From positions 310,001 to 374,000 of the forward strand of contig NZ_CAJGZH010000002.1 of assembly GCF_904846075.1 (NCBI RefSeq): a stretch of DNA of 64,000 nt, given 5' to 3'. Positions 45,830-57,200 of the stretch are shown here, in pieces. The stretch is from Psychrobacter glacincola. GTDB lineage: Bacteria > Pseudomonadota > Gammaproteobacteria > Pseudomonadales > Moraxellaceae. A program made the translations under genes and the position numbers. The notes below the pieces were generated by a model. It was not told the DNA's origin. It worked only from the letters and a program-made list of their open reading frames with translations, and made no database searches. The stretch's first letter is position 1; the number at the start of each line of letters is the position of its first letter.

Positions 45830-47434
45830 ATGAACACTTTTCCATTATTTTTTAAATTAGAAGACCGTAAAGTACTCATTGTTGGCGGCGGTGATGTGGC
45901 GTTACGTAAAGCGGATTTGCTCAGCCGTGCTGGCGCGTGCATCACTGTTCTTGCGCCAAATATCAGCGACGAAATACAAGCCTTGCTCAGTGACAGTAAG
46001 CACGCACTCATTTATGAGAATTATAATAAAACTTATATGACAGGCGCACGCGTCATTATCGCTGGCACGGATGACGAAGCGCTGAACCATCAAATTCATG
46101 CCGATGCGACGGCATTAAATATCCCTGTAAACGTCGTCGATACGCCGCATTTATGCGATTTTATCTTCCCTGCGATTGTTGATCGCAATCCAATCGTGAT
46201 TGGCATATCGTCAAACGGCAAAGCGCCAGTGCTGGCACGTCTATTACGCGCTCGCCTTGAAACCTTGATTCCACAAGGCTATGGTAAATTGGCAAAGCTT
46301 GCTGGCGATTTTCGTAGCGAAGTGAAAACTAAAATACCTACGCTGACAGGACGCAGGCAGTTTTGGGAAAAGGCATTTGAAGGTCCAGTCAGTCAGCTGA
46401 TGTTTGCGGGTAATGAAACTGAAGCGGCGGCACAATTACAAGCCGATTTAGATAAAACAGCATCAATTATCAGTGATAAACATACAGAGAATAATATATC
46501 TACAGAACCTCAAACCCTACAAAATAATGTAGGCGAAGTCTATATCGTTGGTGCAGGCCCAGGTGACCCAGAGCTGCTCACTTTTAAAGCGCTGCGTCTC
46601 ATGCAGCAGGCTGACATTGTTTACTATGATGCGCTCGTCTCACCGCAAGTATTAGACCTATGCCGCCGTGATGCCGATAAAGTGTTTGTTGGTAAAAAAC
46701 GCAGCAATCATGCAGTAGCGCAATTAGGCATCAATGAATTGTTGGTCAATAGCGCAAAAGAAGGTCGCCGTGTGGTGCGTTTAAAGGGCGGTGATCCTTT
46801 CATCTTTGGCCGTGGCGGCGAAGAAATTGAGAGCTTGCGTGCGCACAGTATCCCTTATCAAGTCGTACCTGGTATTACCGCTGCCAATGCCGCTGCCAGT
46901 TATGCCGGTATTCCATTGACTCACCGTGATCATTCGCAGTCGGTACGTTTTGTCACTGGATTTTTAAAGGCTGGCGCGCCCAATAATAACTTTAAGAGCT
47001 TTTTGAATACGGATGAAACAGTCGTCTTTTATATGGGGTTGCATTCGCTGGCGCGTTTGACGACAGGCTTGATTGATGCAGGGCGCAGCAGCGACACCCC
47101 GATTGCTATAGTCTCCAATGCCAGTATGCCCAATCAGCAGGTATTAACGGGAACGCTTGCCGACATCGTTGAATTGCAAGAAAAAAATCAGCTACCCACG
47201 CCAGCCTTGCTCATTATGGGAGATGTGGTCGCATTGCATCATGACTTAGCTTGGTATAATTTGCAAAATCAGCAGAAAAACAACAATAGTGACACTACAG
47301 CTAGTAACTGGCTACGTGGTGGCACAGCGGCTACACCAAAGGCAAATCATACTAGCCAGCAAGCCCATGCGTTATCTATGGTGGCTAATTTGGCAACGGC
47401 TGATGATGGTTTGGAGCAGTTAGTGATTGGTTGA
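45830..47434 (+). CDS. cysG: Siroheme synthase CysG (trifunctional)
   Basis: 534 residues. The N-terminal precorrin-2 dehydrogenase/ferrochelatase part (about 1-200) begins with the NAD-binding loop VLIVGGGDVALRKADLL. The C-terminal uroporphyrinogen-III methyltransferase starts near residue 235 with VYIVGAGPGDPELLTFKAL and has RLKGGDPFIFGRGGEE and YMGLHSL. Produces siroheme for CysI. The C-terminal tail, rich in Asn, Ser and Ala, is longer than in E. coli CysG (457). A terminator follows at 47452. Confidence 0.95.
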   Translation: MNTFPLFFKLEDRKVLIVGGGDVALRKADLLSRAGACITVLAPNISDEIQALLSDSKHALIYENYNKTYMTGARVIIAGTDDEALNHQIHADATALNIPVNVVDTPHLCDFIFPAIVDRNPIVIGISSNGKAPVLARLLRARLETLIPQGYGKLAKLAGDFRSEVKTKIPTLTGRRQFWEKAFEGPVSQLMFAGNETEAAAQLQADLDKTASIISDKHTENNISTEPQTLQNNVGEVYIVGAGPGDPELLTFKALRLMQQADIVYYDALVSPQVLDLCRRDADKVFVGKKRSNHAVAQLGINELLVNSAKEGRRVVRLKGGDPFIFGRGGEEIESLRAHSIPYQVVPGITAANAAASYAGIPLTHRDHSQSVRFVTGFLKAGAPNNNFKSFLNTDETVVFYMGLHSLARLTTGLIDAGRSSDTPIAIVSNASMPNQQVLTGTLADIVELQEKNQLPTPALLIMGDVVALHHDLAWYNLQNQQKNNNSDTTASNWLRGGTAATPKANHTSQQAHALSMVANLATADDGLEQLVIG

Positions 47435-47451
47435 CGTATGATCTTCAATTT

Positions 47452-47489
47452 CTAAAAAGCCCTGCTAGTAGATTAGTAGGGCTTTTTAG
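47452..47489. terminator. Terminator between cysG and lipoprotein gene
   Basis: CTAAAAAGCCCT (47452-47463) pairs with AGGGCTTTTTAG (47478-47489). Confidence 0.85.
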
Positions 47490-47538
47490 TATTTAGTATA
47501 ACGCTATTGATCTTTTATGAGCTATTCATTTTTAACAA

Positions 47539-48204
47539 TTAAGATTTGGTCTTTTGTTTCTCAATGACTTTTATTAGCGTGCTATGAATTGATGATGCGT
47601 CAGCAGGCGGATTGCTAATCGGTGTATTCTTGATGAGCAAAGTGTATTCATAATTAGGTTCAAAATCAAAACCTTCTATACCACTATATCGATACTCCCA
47701 GTCGGCGTTAGCTTGTTCAGCAGGCTTAGTCAGTAAGCATGATTGCGGCGCAACACCGACACAGTCTACTTGATGGTCAGCGATGATGATTTTACGTAAA
47801 ACATAAGGCATCGCATGGACAGTAATGTGGTGCTTACTATCTACCTCTGATTGTAATGTCGATTGCTCTCCCATCACTTCAACATAATCGCCTATGATTA
47901 ATTTCTGCATTTGATGGGCGTTTTTCTGAGCAAAGTTGGCTTTACTGATTTCTGCGGTATACGTCTGTCCATCTTGAGCGACGATAGTAACTTTTTGCTG
48001 CTCTCTGTCTTGCGAGATGACCTCAGTCACTTGACCAATGATTGCGTCAGAATGACTCGGTTTAATCGAATGGACAAACGCGGTGCTATCTTTTATTTGA
48101 CTCACACTGGTTTTATTATTCATATTTGCTTGCTCATAACTGCTACAAGCAGCCAAAGAGGAAGTGGCAATTAAAGCCAATGTGCATAATCTGATAAACG
48201 ACAT
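47539..48204 (-). CDS. Hypothetical lipoprotein
   Basis: 221 residues with lipobox SLAAC (Cys20). The central part, VIGQ-like AIIGQVTEVISQDREQQKVTI and GDYVEVMGEQ, may be a small beta-barrel with an OB-like fold. Two cysteines in VDCVGVAPQSCLL could pair. The C-terminus has EPNYEYTLLIKNTPI. No family could be named. It is convergent with cysG. Confidence 0.65.
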   Translation of the reverse strand: MSFIRLCTLALIATSSLAACSSYEQANMNNKTSVSQIKDSTAFVHSIKPSHSDAIIGQVTEVISQDREQQKVTIVAQDGQTYTAEISKANFAQKNAHQMQKLIIGDYVEVMGEQSTLQSEVDSKHHITVHAMPYVLRKIIIADHQVDCVGVAPQSCLLTKPAEQANADWEYRYSGIEGFDFEPNYEYTLLIKNTPISNPPADASSIHSTLIKVIEKQKTKS

Positions 48205-48477
48205 AACATAACCTTATATTAATAATGGCTTGGATGTTACTAAATATGGACCTTTTCTAGTACCATTTATTTGTTACTTAATACTATTAACAACGCGCCT
48301 TATTAATCAGCTTTTTTAAATAGCCATTATTTTAATAATCGATCATCGTTTCATTTACGGTCAAATGTCACTACTCATTCGTATCTACTTTGCTTTACTG
48401 GTAAATTTATAGCAAAGCAAACTTCTCTAATCCTTGCTAAAATAATCGCTGTCTTTCATTCACCATTAAGCCTCATT

Positions 48478-50040
48478 ATGTCTGTATCTGCTGTTACCCC
48501 TCTGACTATCCTTCACACCTCTGACTGGCATTTGGGGCGTAGGCTTTATGGACGGATGCGCTATGAGGAATTTGAAGCGTTTTTAAGCTGGCTCCAAGAC
48601 ACCATTAGTGCGCAGCAAATCGATGTACTTATTGTCGCTGGTGATATATTTGACACCATGACCCCAAGCAATAGAGCACAAGCGCTGTATTATGAATTTT
48701 TAGGAAAAGTTTCAAAATCATGCTGTCAACATGTCGTCATCGTCGCAGGCAACCACGATTCCCCGACATTTTTAGATGCACCAAGCAATGTACTCAAGTT
48801 TTTAAACGTCCATGTTATCGGTACGGCTTGTGAAGACTTAAACGATGAAGTATTGGTATTAGATGATACAGATGGAAACCCGCATTGTATTATCGCTGCC
48901 GTCCCCTATTTGCGTGATCGTGACGTGCGTAGCAGTCAGGCTGGCGAGTCGGCTGATAGCAAAGATGCCAATGTCATCGCTGGTATCTGCGCACACTACG
49001 ATGACGTTGCAGATATTGCCAAAGCCATACAAGCTGAGTTAACCAAAGCGCATAAGCGTCATATTCCTATCATTGCGACAGGGCATCTATTTGCTCTTGA
49101 TAGCAAAACAACTGAGGATGATGGTGTTCGCGACCTTTATGTAGGTAACCTAGGTCAAATATCAGCAAGTATGTTTGATAGCTGCTTTGACTATGTCGCA
49201 CTTGGTCATTTGCACGTACCGCAAAGGGTTGGTAGCTGTGATCATATCCGCTATTCAGGCTCGCCAATCGCGATGGGATTTGGTGAGTCAAAACAGCAAA
49301 AACAAGTATTACTGGTACAGTTTGGCGCAGTAGCAAATGACATTAGCAGTCAAAAATCAGCCTCAAATAATATAGTTGAAAGCATTATTCCTCAGCTGAC
49401 CAATACCGTTACCCCGATTGAAAAACCTGTTAAGAAAGTAGCCAGTCAGACGACTGGATTTATAGATGACTTGTTTGGTTTTGACGAGCAATCAGAAAGT
49501 AATGAGATAACAAAAACTGCTGCTATAGAAAATATCCCTGATCAGCAGGATCAAAACAACCAATCAATGCCTAGAAATATCGATACTCCCAACAAAATAC
49601 TGCACCGAGATGACTCTAATCAGATGCAAGTAGTATCCCTACCTATTCCAAAGTTTCAACAACTGGCGCAAGTTTCAGGTGATTTGGAGTGCATTAATCA
49701 GGCTATAGATAAAGTCATTCAATCTCTTAACGCAACAGAGTCTGTATGGCTTGAAATTATTTATACGGGTGATGATATTATCAGCGAGTTACGTGAGCAT
49801 ATCCAAACGATGGTAGATAATTTGCCGTGCGAGGTGTTAAAAATCAAAAACACTCGTACCTATAATAAAGTACTAAATCAACAACAAACTTCCGAGACGC
49901 TACAAGATTTAAATGAGGAAGAAGTATTCGAGCGTTGCTTGATTGCTCATGATATTCCTGATGAGCAAAAATCATCCTTACGTGACGCCTATGATCAAAT
50001 CGTTTATAACTTACGTCATGAAGATACTCAGGCTGAATAG
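48478..50040 (+). CDS. sbcD: DNA repair exonuclease subunit SbcD
   Basis: 520 residues, longer than E. coli SbcD (400). Mre11-type nuclease motifs are DWHLGRRLYG (D16-H18), AGDIFDTMTPSN, AGNHDSPTF and LGHLHVPQ, which coordinate two manganese ions. The extra length lies after residue ~280, in a stretch rich in Ser, Asn and Gln (for example QQDQNNQSMPRN), probably a disordered linker before the C-terminal cap domain. Forms a complex with SbcC, encoded 103 bases downstream. It opens hairpins and trims DNA ends. Confidence 0.93.
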   Translation: MSVSAVTPLTILHTSDWHLGRRLYGRMRYEEFEAFLSWLQDTISAQQIDVLIVAGDIFDTMTPSNRAQALYYEFLGKVSKSCCQHVVIVAGNHDSPTFLDAPSNVLKFLNVHVIGTACEDLNDEVLVLDDTDGNPHCIIAAVPYLRDRDVRSSQAGESADSKDANVIAGICAHYDDVADIAKAIQAELTKAHKRHIPIIATGHLFALDSKTTEDDGVRDLYVGNLGQISASMFDSCFDYVALGHLHVPQRVGSCDHIRYSGSPIAMGFGESKQQKQVLLVQFGAVANDISSQKSASNNIVESIIPQLTNTVTPIEKPVKKVASQTTGFIDDLFGFDEQSESNEITKTAAIENIPDQQDQNNQSMPRNIDTPNKILHRDDSNQMQVVSLPIPKFQQLAQVSGDLECINQAIDKVIQSLNATESVWLEIIYTGDDIISELREHIQTMVDNLPCEVLKIKNTRTYNKVLNQQQTSETLQDLNEEEVFERCLIAHDIPDEQKSSLRDAYDQIVYNLRHEDTQAE

Positions 50041-50143
50041 TATTATGTAATCATAAACGCTGTTGATCGAAGCTAGCTAGAATAATAGCTTCATTTCTCA
50101 TTATTGCCCTTTTTATTACTACCTATAAAAATAAGACCTTATC

Positions 50144-53100
50144 ATGCGCCTAATTGAACTACGACTTAAAAATTTGAATTCTTTAAAAGGCGAATGGCAC
50201 ATTGATTTTAGTGACCCCGCTTTTCTTAATGAAGGCATCTTTGCCATTACTGGACAGACTGGTGCTGGCAAGACGACCATATTGGATGCGATTTGCTTAG
50301 CACTCTATAGCCAGACGCCAAGACTGGGCGATATCACTGGTTCAACGAACGAGATCATGACTCAAGGTACAGGTGAATGCTCAGCAGAAGTCATCATCGA
50401 GATAGATTCCAAACGCTACCAATGCTACTGGTATCAACATCGCGCTCACAAAAAAGCCAAGGGCAATTTATTACCGATTAAGCATGAGATTAGCGAGGTG
50501 AAGACCGGCAAGATTTTAGAAGAGAAAAAGTCCAAAACTTCTGCCTATATACAAAACCTCATCGGCATGGATTTTAATCAATTTACGCGCTCCATCATGC
50601 TCGCACAGGGCAGTTTTGCCGCGTTTTTAAAGTCTGATATTGGCGATAGAGCCGCGATTTTAGAGAAAATAACGGGTACGGCTATTTATGCCAAAATATC
50701 ATTAAACGTTCATGAAAAAAAACGCTCTGAGGAAGAAGTGCTTGGTAAGCTGCAAGCGGGCGTGAATAGCTTGTCGTTATTAAATATTGAAGACGAAAAG
50801 CTATTGGTAGCAGATTTAGAGAGCTTTAACCAACAGCAGAGCGCACAGCGCCAAACATTCAAAACCCTGAGTGAACAGCTACAATGGCTGGATAGCGTTC
50901 AGCAGCTACAGCAAAATCTCTCGACCTATCAGGTCGAGTTTGCAACAGCGCAGCAAACGCAGCAAGCCTTTATCCCAGAAGCACAGCGCTTAAACATTGC
51001 TAATAAAGCTCTAGAGATTGACAGTCACTTCCGAGAGCTGAGCTACAACCGAAATTTGGTCAAGCAGTTAGAGGTTGAGCAGCAAGGTTTACTTAATAAG
51101 ATTCCAACTCAGCAAGAAGTACTGGCACAAGCTTCAATCCATCTAAATAATATCAATACCATTGAAAAGCAAGCCACAGATAGCCTACATGCTACTTTGC
51201 CTATTATTAAAAAGACGCGTGAGTTGGATACTGAGATAAAACAGCACTCTTATTCTTTAGCTAGCGATAATCAGCGTAAAGAGGTATTAGTTAGTAACAC
51301 TCAACAATTAGGTCAAGATATAGCTGACTACAAACAAACAGAGCAAAAGACTCAGACTCAGCTTAGCAGTGTAGAAAAGTACTTTCGCGATTACCAAGAG
51401 CTAAAAGACCTCGATAAAGATATGGTGACCTTCGATAACAGCTGTCGCCAATTAATGGCGCTGTTGGAAGATAATGCCAATCTAACAGCGGATAAACTTG
51501 CTTATAGTAATCAAGCCCGCATGCTACAGACTGATTTTGATAAGTTATATAAGCAGCAAAACGCAGAGAAATTATTGATAACGCAGCAACGCGAGCAACT
51601 TGCCAGCGTACAACAGCAGCAAGCCACACTCATTCAAAACCAGCCCATTGCTAATATGCGTCGCGAGCAAGAGCAAATCGATCAAATCAGCACCCAGATT
51701 GCGCAAGCCAATATTAAGCTAGAGCAGCTGTCTGAGCGTACCAACCAAATTCAACACATCAATGCAACGTTACCCAAACTGAATCAAGAGCTTAAGACTT
51801 TAGAAGGTTTGATTGACAGTCACAAGATAAATATTGAAGAGGCTAAGCTCAAGAGACAAGAGAAACAAGAGCATCTACATCTACTACAAAAGGTCGCTAA
51901 GCTTGAAGATTATATAGTAGAGCTAGAGGATGGGTCGCCCTGCCCGCTTTGCGGTGCACATGAGCATCCTTATAGCAAACATCATCCATTATTAGACTCT
52001 AGTACCAAGAATAATAATACCGACGCCCATGACGATCAAAACCAGTCGTCCACAATAAAACAGACTAAGGCGCAATTAACTCAGCAGCACATAGCTGAAT
52101 TAGAAACTGCTATTGATAATCTTGAGCAGACTTTATCTAAACATCATATCGACCATGCCACCAAAAAAGAAGCCATCAATAATCAACAGCAGCAGTTAGC
52201 GCCCTTACAGCAGCAATCTAAAATCTTACACGCTGATATTCAGTCTAACCTTTCCTCGCTATTTAACACTAAAAATAATTATTCGGAATCGACTGTGGCA
52301 ATTATCGATCCACTTGCGCAGATTAAGAGCGATACTGATATTCATATTGATCACAGCTTATCCTTATTAGACACCATCAAACACAAACTGACTGAGCATA
52401 AACAGTCTCTTAAAACGATAGTCGTCAAATATGACAACCTAGCTGAAAGTGCTGCAACGCTCAGTATTGCCATCGAAGCCGATGAACAGCAGCAACAGCT
52501 ACTTAGTCACGCCATTAATAACCTGATGACTGATATCAAGCTAAATGCTCAAAAAATTGAAAGTGTCGAAGATAAGATTGCCACTAATTTTTCGGCACTC
52601 ATACCCATGATGACCAATATTTCATCTTTGGTGAGTAAGTACCCAACGGCTAAATACGAGAAGCATTTAACGATAGCGCCCAAAGCGACTGACATTCAAG
52701 GCGCACTGCTGCAACTCATTGAAAGTACTCATAAGCAAATAGTATTAGCAAGCGCAGATTATGATGAGCATATTAACCAATTGCGGGCACAACGTCATGC
52801 TTTGAAGCAGTTAAAGCAATATCATCATGAGCAAAGTAGCCGCCAACAGCAACTCACCAATACTCTGAGCAGCCTGACTGCGAATATTGAGAGTAAGCAA
52901 GCACAGCTCGCCAATGATGAGGCAGCACTCAAAGAATTAGAGGAATTAATTGATAATAAAACAGAGGATATCGAACAATTAAAGAAAGCTAGAAAAGCGC
53001 TATTCGCAGATAAAGATACAGACTATGAAGAAAACCAGTTACGCAGCGCTGCTGATGAGGCTAAAGCCAAACAAATCATAGCTCAAAGACAGCTAGATTC

Positions 53101-54097
53101 TATACAGCAGTCTTTAGAGCAATTAAAGAGCAGAGAGCAACAGCTAGCTACAGAGCAACAGTTGGCGACTACTACCGTAAATACACAGGACAGTATTTTT
53201 ACTAACTTACTCGCAGAGTCAAAGTTCGTCGATGAGTCGGATTTTTTGAGTGCGCGTCTGCCTAAAGAAGAGCGTGAGGCATTACATATACGTAAACTAG
53301 CGATTGATAATGCCCTACAACAAGCTAAGTTGCAGTTAAATAATACCCAGCAAGCGTTAGAGCAAAAACTTGCCACACCTATGACACATGAAGACCGAGA
53401 AACACTTGCTGGCAAGCATCATCAAATACAGACGGATATCGATGAGTTAAGTCAAAAAATCGGTGCGATTGACCAAAAGCTTAAGGATAACGACAGCCAA
53501 AAAGGGCAACAGGCGACACAGCTGATTGCAATCGATGAACAAAAACAAAAACTACAAGTTTGGCAGCAGCTACATACGTTAATTGGTTCTGCTGATGGCA
53601 AAAAATATCGCACCTTTGCGCAAGGCTTAACGTTTGAAGTCATGATTAGCCATGCCAATACGCAACTGCAAAAAATGAGTGACCGCTATTTGCTCATTCA
53701 TGATGACAGTAATCCGCTTGAGCTTAATGTGATTGATAACTATCAAGGTGGTGATATTCGCAGTACCAAAAACTTATCGGGCGGCGAAGGATTCATTATC
53801 AGCTTGGCGCTCGCCCTTGGGCTATCGCAGATGGCGAGTCACAATATTCGCGTGGATTCACTATTTTTGGATGAAGGGTTTGGTACGCTTGATGAAGAGT
53901 CGCTTGATATTGCGCTCGATACTTTAACGAGCTTACAACAAGAAGGTAAGCTTATTGGTATTATCTCTCACGTACAGGCGTTAAAAGATCGCATCTTGAC
54001 TCAAATCAAGGTTGAAAAAATCTCGGGTGGTTTTAGCCACATCAGTGGTCAAGGATGTCGCCGAGTGGTCAATATTACTAATGAAAAAGCCTTGTAA
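50144..54097 (+). CDS. sbcC: DNA repair ATPase SbcC
   Basis: 1317 residues. An ABC-type SMC-like protein, Rad50 homologue. Walker A GQTGAGKTT lies at residues 37-45. Two long glutamine-rich coiled coils flank the zinc hook SPCPLCGAHEH (C600, C603). The C-terminal half has the signature LSGGEGFIISLALALG, then Walker B SLFLDEGFGTLDEES. With SbcD it forms a hairpin-cleaving nuclease. It is longer than E. coli SbcC (1048), with the extra length in the coiled coil. A terminator follows. Confidence 0.95.
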   Translation: MRLIELRLKNLNSLKGEWHIDFSDPAFLNEGIFAITGQTGAGKTTILDAICLALYSQTPRLGDITGSTNEIMTQGTGECSAEVIIEIDSKRYQCYWYQHRAHKKAKGNLLPIKHEISEVKTGKILEEKKSKTSAYIQNLIGMDFNQFTRSIMLAQGSFAAFLKSDIGDRAAILEKITGTAIYAKISLNVHEKKRSEEEVLGKLQAGVNSLSLLNIEDEKLLVADLESFNQQQSAQRQTFKTLSEQLQWLDSVQQLQQNLSTYQVEFATAQQTQQAFIPEAQRLNIANKALEIDSHFRELSYNRNLVKQLEVEQQGLLNKIPTQQEVLAQASIHLNNINTIEKQATDSLHATLPIIKKTRELDTEIKQHSYSLASDNQRKEVLVSNTQQLGQDIADYKQTEQKTQTQLSSVEKYFRDYQELKDLDKDMVTFDNSCRQLMALLEDNANLTADKLAYSNQARMLQTDFDKLYKQQNAEKLLITQQREQLASVQQQQATLIQNQPIANMRREQEQIDQISTQIAQANIKLEQLSERTNQIQHINATLPKLNQELKTLEGLIDSHKINIEEAKLKRQEKQEHLHLLQKVAKLEDYIVELEDGSPCPLCGAHEHPYSKHHPLLDSSTKNNNTDAHDDQNQSSTIKQTKAQLTQQHIAELETAIDNLEQTLSKHHIDHATKKEAINNQQQQLAPLQQQSKILHADIQSNLSSLFNTKNNYSESTVAIIDPLAQIKSDTDIHIDHSLSLLDTIKHKLTEHKQSLKTIVVKYDNLAESAATLSIAIEADEQQQQLLSHAINNLMTDIKLNAQKIESVEDKIATNFSALIPMMTNISSLVSKYPTAKYEKHLTIAPKATDIQGALLQLIESTHKQIVLASADYDEHINQLRAQRHALKQLKQYHHEQSSRQQQLTNTLSSLTANIESKQAQLANDEAALKELEELIDNKTEDIEQLKKARKALFADKDTDYEENQLRSAADEAKAKQIIAQRQLDSIQQSLEQLKSREQQLATEQQLATTTVNTQDSIFTNLLAESKFVDESDFLSARLPKEEREALHIRKLAIDNALQQAKLQLNNTQQALEQKLATPMTHEDRETLAGKHHQIQTDIDELSQKIGAIDQKLKDNDSQKGQQATQLIAIDEQKQKLQVWQQLHTLIGSADGKKYRTFAQGLTFEVMISHANTQLQKMSDRYLLIHDDSNPLELNVIDNYQGGDIRSTKNLSGGEGFIISLALALGLSQMASHNIRVDSLFLDEGFGTLDEESLDIALDTLTSLQQEGKLIGIISHVQALKDRILTQIKVEKISGGFSHISGQGCRRVVNITNEKAL

Positions 54098-54166
54098 GTT
54101 AAAGCGGTCATCAAGAGTCGAGCGTGCATCACGCCGTTGATTGCTTTTTACGCTTAGCCAGACAAT

Positions 54167-54201
54167 AAAAAACCACCGTTAATTAATAACGGTGGTTTTT
54201 T
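54167..54201. terminator. Bidirectional terminator after sbcC
   Basis: A 15-bp perfect stem (AAAAAACCACCGTTA at 54167-54181 with 54187-54201), 5-base loop, T6 tract. Confidence 0.9.
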
Positions 54202-54240
54202 TGAAAAGACCTTTATCTTGTTGTTTATTGAATGACTACT

Positions 54241-54273
54241 TAGTTAGTTTAGTTAGTTTAGTTAGTTTAGTTA
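54241..54273. repeat. 9-bp tandem repeat at the gdh stop
   Basis: TAGTTAGTT is repeated 3.7 times. On the minus strand the unit reads TAACTAAAC, so after the gdh stop each following unit offers another in-frame TAA. Backup stop codons or a slippage-prone microsatellite are the simple readings. Confidence 0.8.
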
Positions 54274-57200
54274 CTTAGTTACCAAACCGCTTAGCTCACT
54301 CATCAATACTGACAACGTTGAAAGACCAATTTGACCATTTTCATCATTACGATGCAGATTATCTAACTTGCTCATCTCTGTGGTGACAGACTCCAGATGA
54401 TCCAAGTGACGTGAACGCCATTCACCAAATGCTTGCTTCGCATCTGGTTTAGATAATATGGCATCCATCAGTAGACGTAGACTACGTGACAGCTCATTCA
54501 TCAACGCATGGCGTGCGCGGCGATCCCAGTAGTCTTGCTGTGGTAACGTGGCGATGTTGTCCATCATCCAATCTAACTGCAAGACGTGATAGGCATCAAA
54601 GTACAACGTTGCAATCTCATCAACAGGACGCTCATATTGCTCAGCGAGCAGTGCGGCATCAAGTGCATCAACATGATAAGGCAGCATCGCAAACAACGCG
54701 GCATCACTATTAGACAGATCATTCTGCATCAGGCTAGTAGTATCTTCTTGCAAGTATTCTGCAAATTGTTGCTCAATAAAGCCGCCTGATTTGGTTAATT
54801 TCTCAACACTATCGCTAAAGCGACTGATCATGTCAGCGACTTGCAATTCTTGACCAAAGGCATTGATAAACCAAACAGCACCTTGCTCAAGCGCGTCACG
54901 TAGACGCAGTTCAAGAGTTAGTAGTAATGTAGCATCGACTTGATTGTCCAGTGCTTCAAGCGTGTTCCAAGCTTTTGACACATTGAAGACATCACGGCTA
55001 ATCGCATAACCACGTACGATGGTCGCAAGCGATTGGTCTGTTTCCTCATAAAGACGGAACAGTGCTTCAATACCCAAACGATTGACCACACTATTGGTCA
55101 AATAGGTGCTGATAATCTCACGATGTAAGCGATGTTCAGTCATCTCATCAAAGAACCGCGTCGCCAGCTCATCAGGGAAATACTTGCGCAGCTCATTGAT
55201 AAAATACGCATCATCTGGCAAGTCTGATGATAACAAGTTGTCATACACCCACATTTTGCCATAAGCCATGACAACTGCCAGCTCAGGGTTGGTCAAGCCA
55301 GTATCTGCTTTTTGACGTTTGGCAATTTCTTCATCTGATGGCAGATATTCAATCGCCCGATCAAGACGCCCTTCACCTTCTAACATCTGAATGAAACGCT
55401 GATGATCGCTTAAGTTAGCCGCCGCACGAATGTGGCTAAGCTCGATCGCTTGTGGTTGAAGGTAGTTTTGACGCAATACCAGCTCTGCCACGCTATCGGT
55501 CATGCTCTCAAGCAACTCATTACGCTGCTTTAAAGTCATGTCGCCTTGCTCAACCACTTTACCAAGTAGAATTTTGATATTTACTTCATGATCTGAGCAG
55601 TTTACGCCGCCTGAGTTATCGATAGCGTCGGTATAAATGCGCCCGCCTGTTTGTGCATATTCGATACGCCCTTGCTGGGTAAAGCCTAAGTTACCACCTT
55701 CACCAACGATAGCCGTACGTAGCTCATTGCCGTTGACCCGTACTGCGTCATTGGCACGGTCGCCGACATCAGCATGGCTCTCATTCACGCTTTTCACATA
55801 AGTACCAATACCGCCATTCCAAATAAGATCAACAGGCGATTTTAACAACGCACTGATTAACTCATTGGGTGCCATGCTGTCTTCAGCGATATCAAAACGC
55901 TGCTTCATCTCAGCACTGAGCGTGATGCTCTTATCTTTACGGGAGAAAACACCACCTCCTTGGCTAATGAGCAACTTTTCATAGTCATCCCACGTCGAAC
56001 GTGGCATGTCAAATAAGCGGGCACGTTCTGCGTGTGAAGCAGCAGCATCTGGATTCGGATCAATAAAGATATGTAGATGGTTAAATGCAGCGACCAGCTG
56101 GGTATGGGTGGAGAGCAGCATACCATTGCCGAATACGTCACCGCTCATATCGCCAATACCAACCACGGTAAAGTTATCACGGTTCTGAATGTCCATGCCG
56201 CGCATACGGAAGTGGCGTTTGACCGACTCCCAGCCACCGCGTGCAGTGATACCCATGGCTTTGTGATCGTAACCAACCGAGCCGCCTGAAGCAAAGGCAT
56301 CGTCGAGCCAGAAATCATATTCAGCAGACAAGGCATTCGCAATATCAGAGAAGCTGGCGGTTCCTTTATCAGCCGCGACCACTAAGTACGGATCATCTTC
56401 ATCATGACGCACGGTGTTGGCTGGCGGGACAATTTTTCCATCAACGATATTATCCGTCACATCGAGCATACCGCGTAGGAATGCTTGATAACAAGCAATG
56501 CCTTCGGCTTGGAATGCGTCGCGACCATCTGCCATGGTTTTGGTTTTGACGATAAAACCGCCTTTTGAACCAACAGGGACAATCACCGCGTTTTTGACCA
56601 TCTGTGCTTTGACCAAACCAAGCACTTCGGTGCGGAAATCTTCCATACGATCTGACCAACGCAGACCACCACGGGCCACTTTACCACCGCGCAAATGCAC
56701 GGCTTCAACACGCGGCGAATACACGAATATCTCAAACATCGGTTTTGGTTTTGGCAGATTAGGAATATCTGCTGCCAAAAACTTAAACGATAAACGATCT
56801 TTACGCTGACCATCGCTATCGGTTTGATAGAAATTGGTGCGTACCATGGCGTTAATTAAATCTAAGTACCAACGCAAGATACGGTCTTCATCCAAGCTAT
56901 CCACACCTGCCAATTCCGCCGTGATTTGCTGTTGAATCTGCGCGGTTTTTTCTGTGCGTTCATCTTCACTGTACTTAGGATTCATACGGGCATCAAACAG
57001 ACTACCTAGCGCCACGCTAATGTCGCTATTTTTTACTACCGTTTGCTGAATATACGTACTAGAGAATGGTGCTTTTGCTTGCATCATATAGCGTGACAAT
57101 GCTCGTAGCACCACCACATCATAAGTGTCTAAATTGGTCGTTAATACCAATTCGTTAAAGGAGTCACTCTCGACATGTCCCGCCCAAATCTGCTTGAGAC

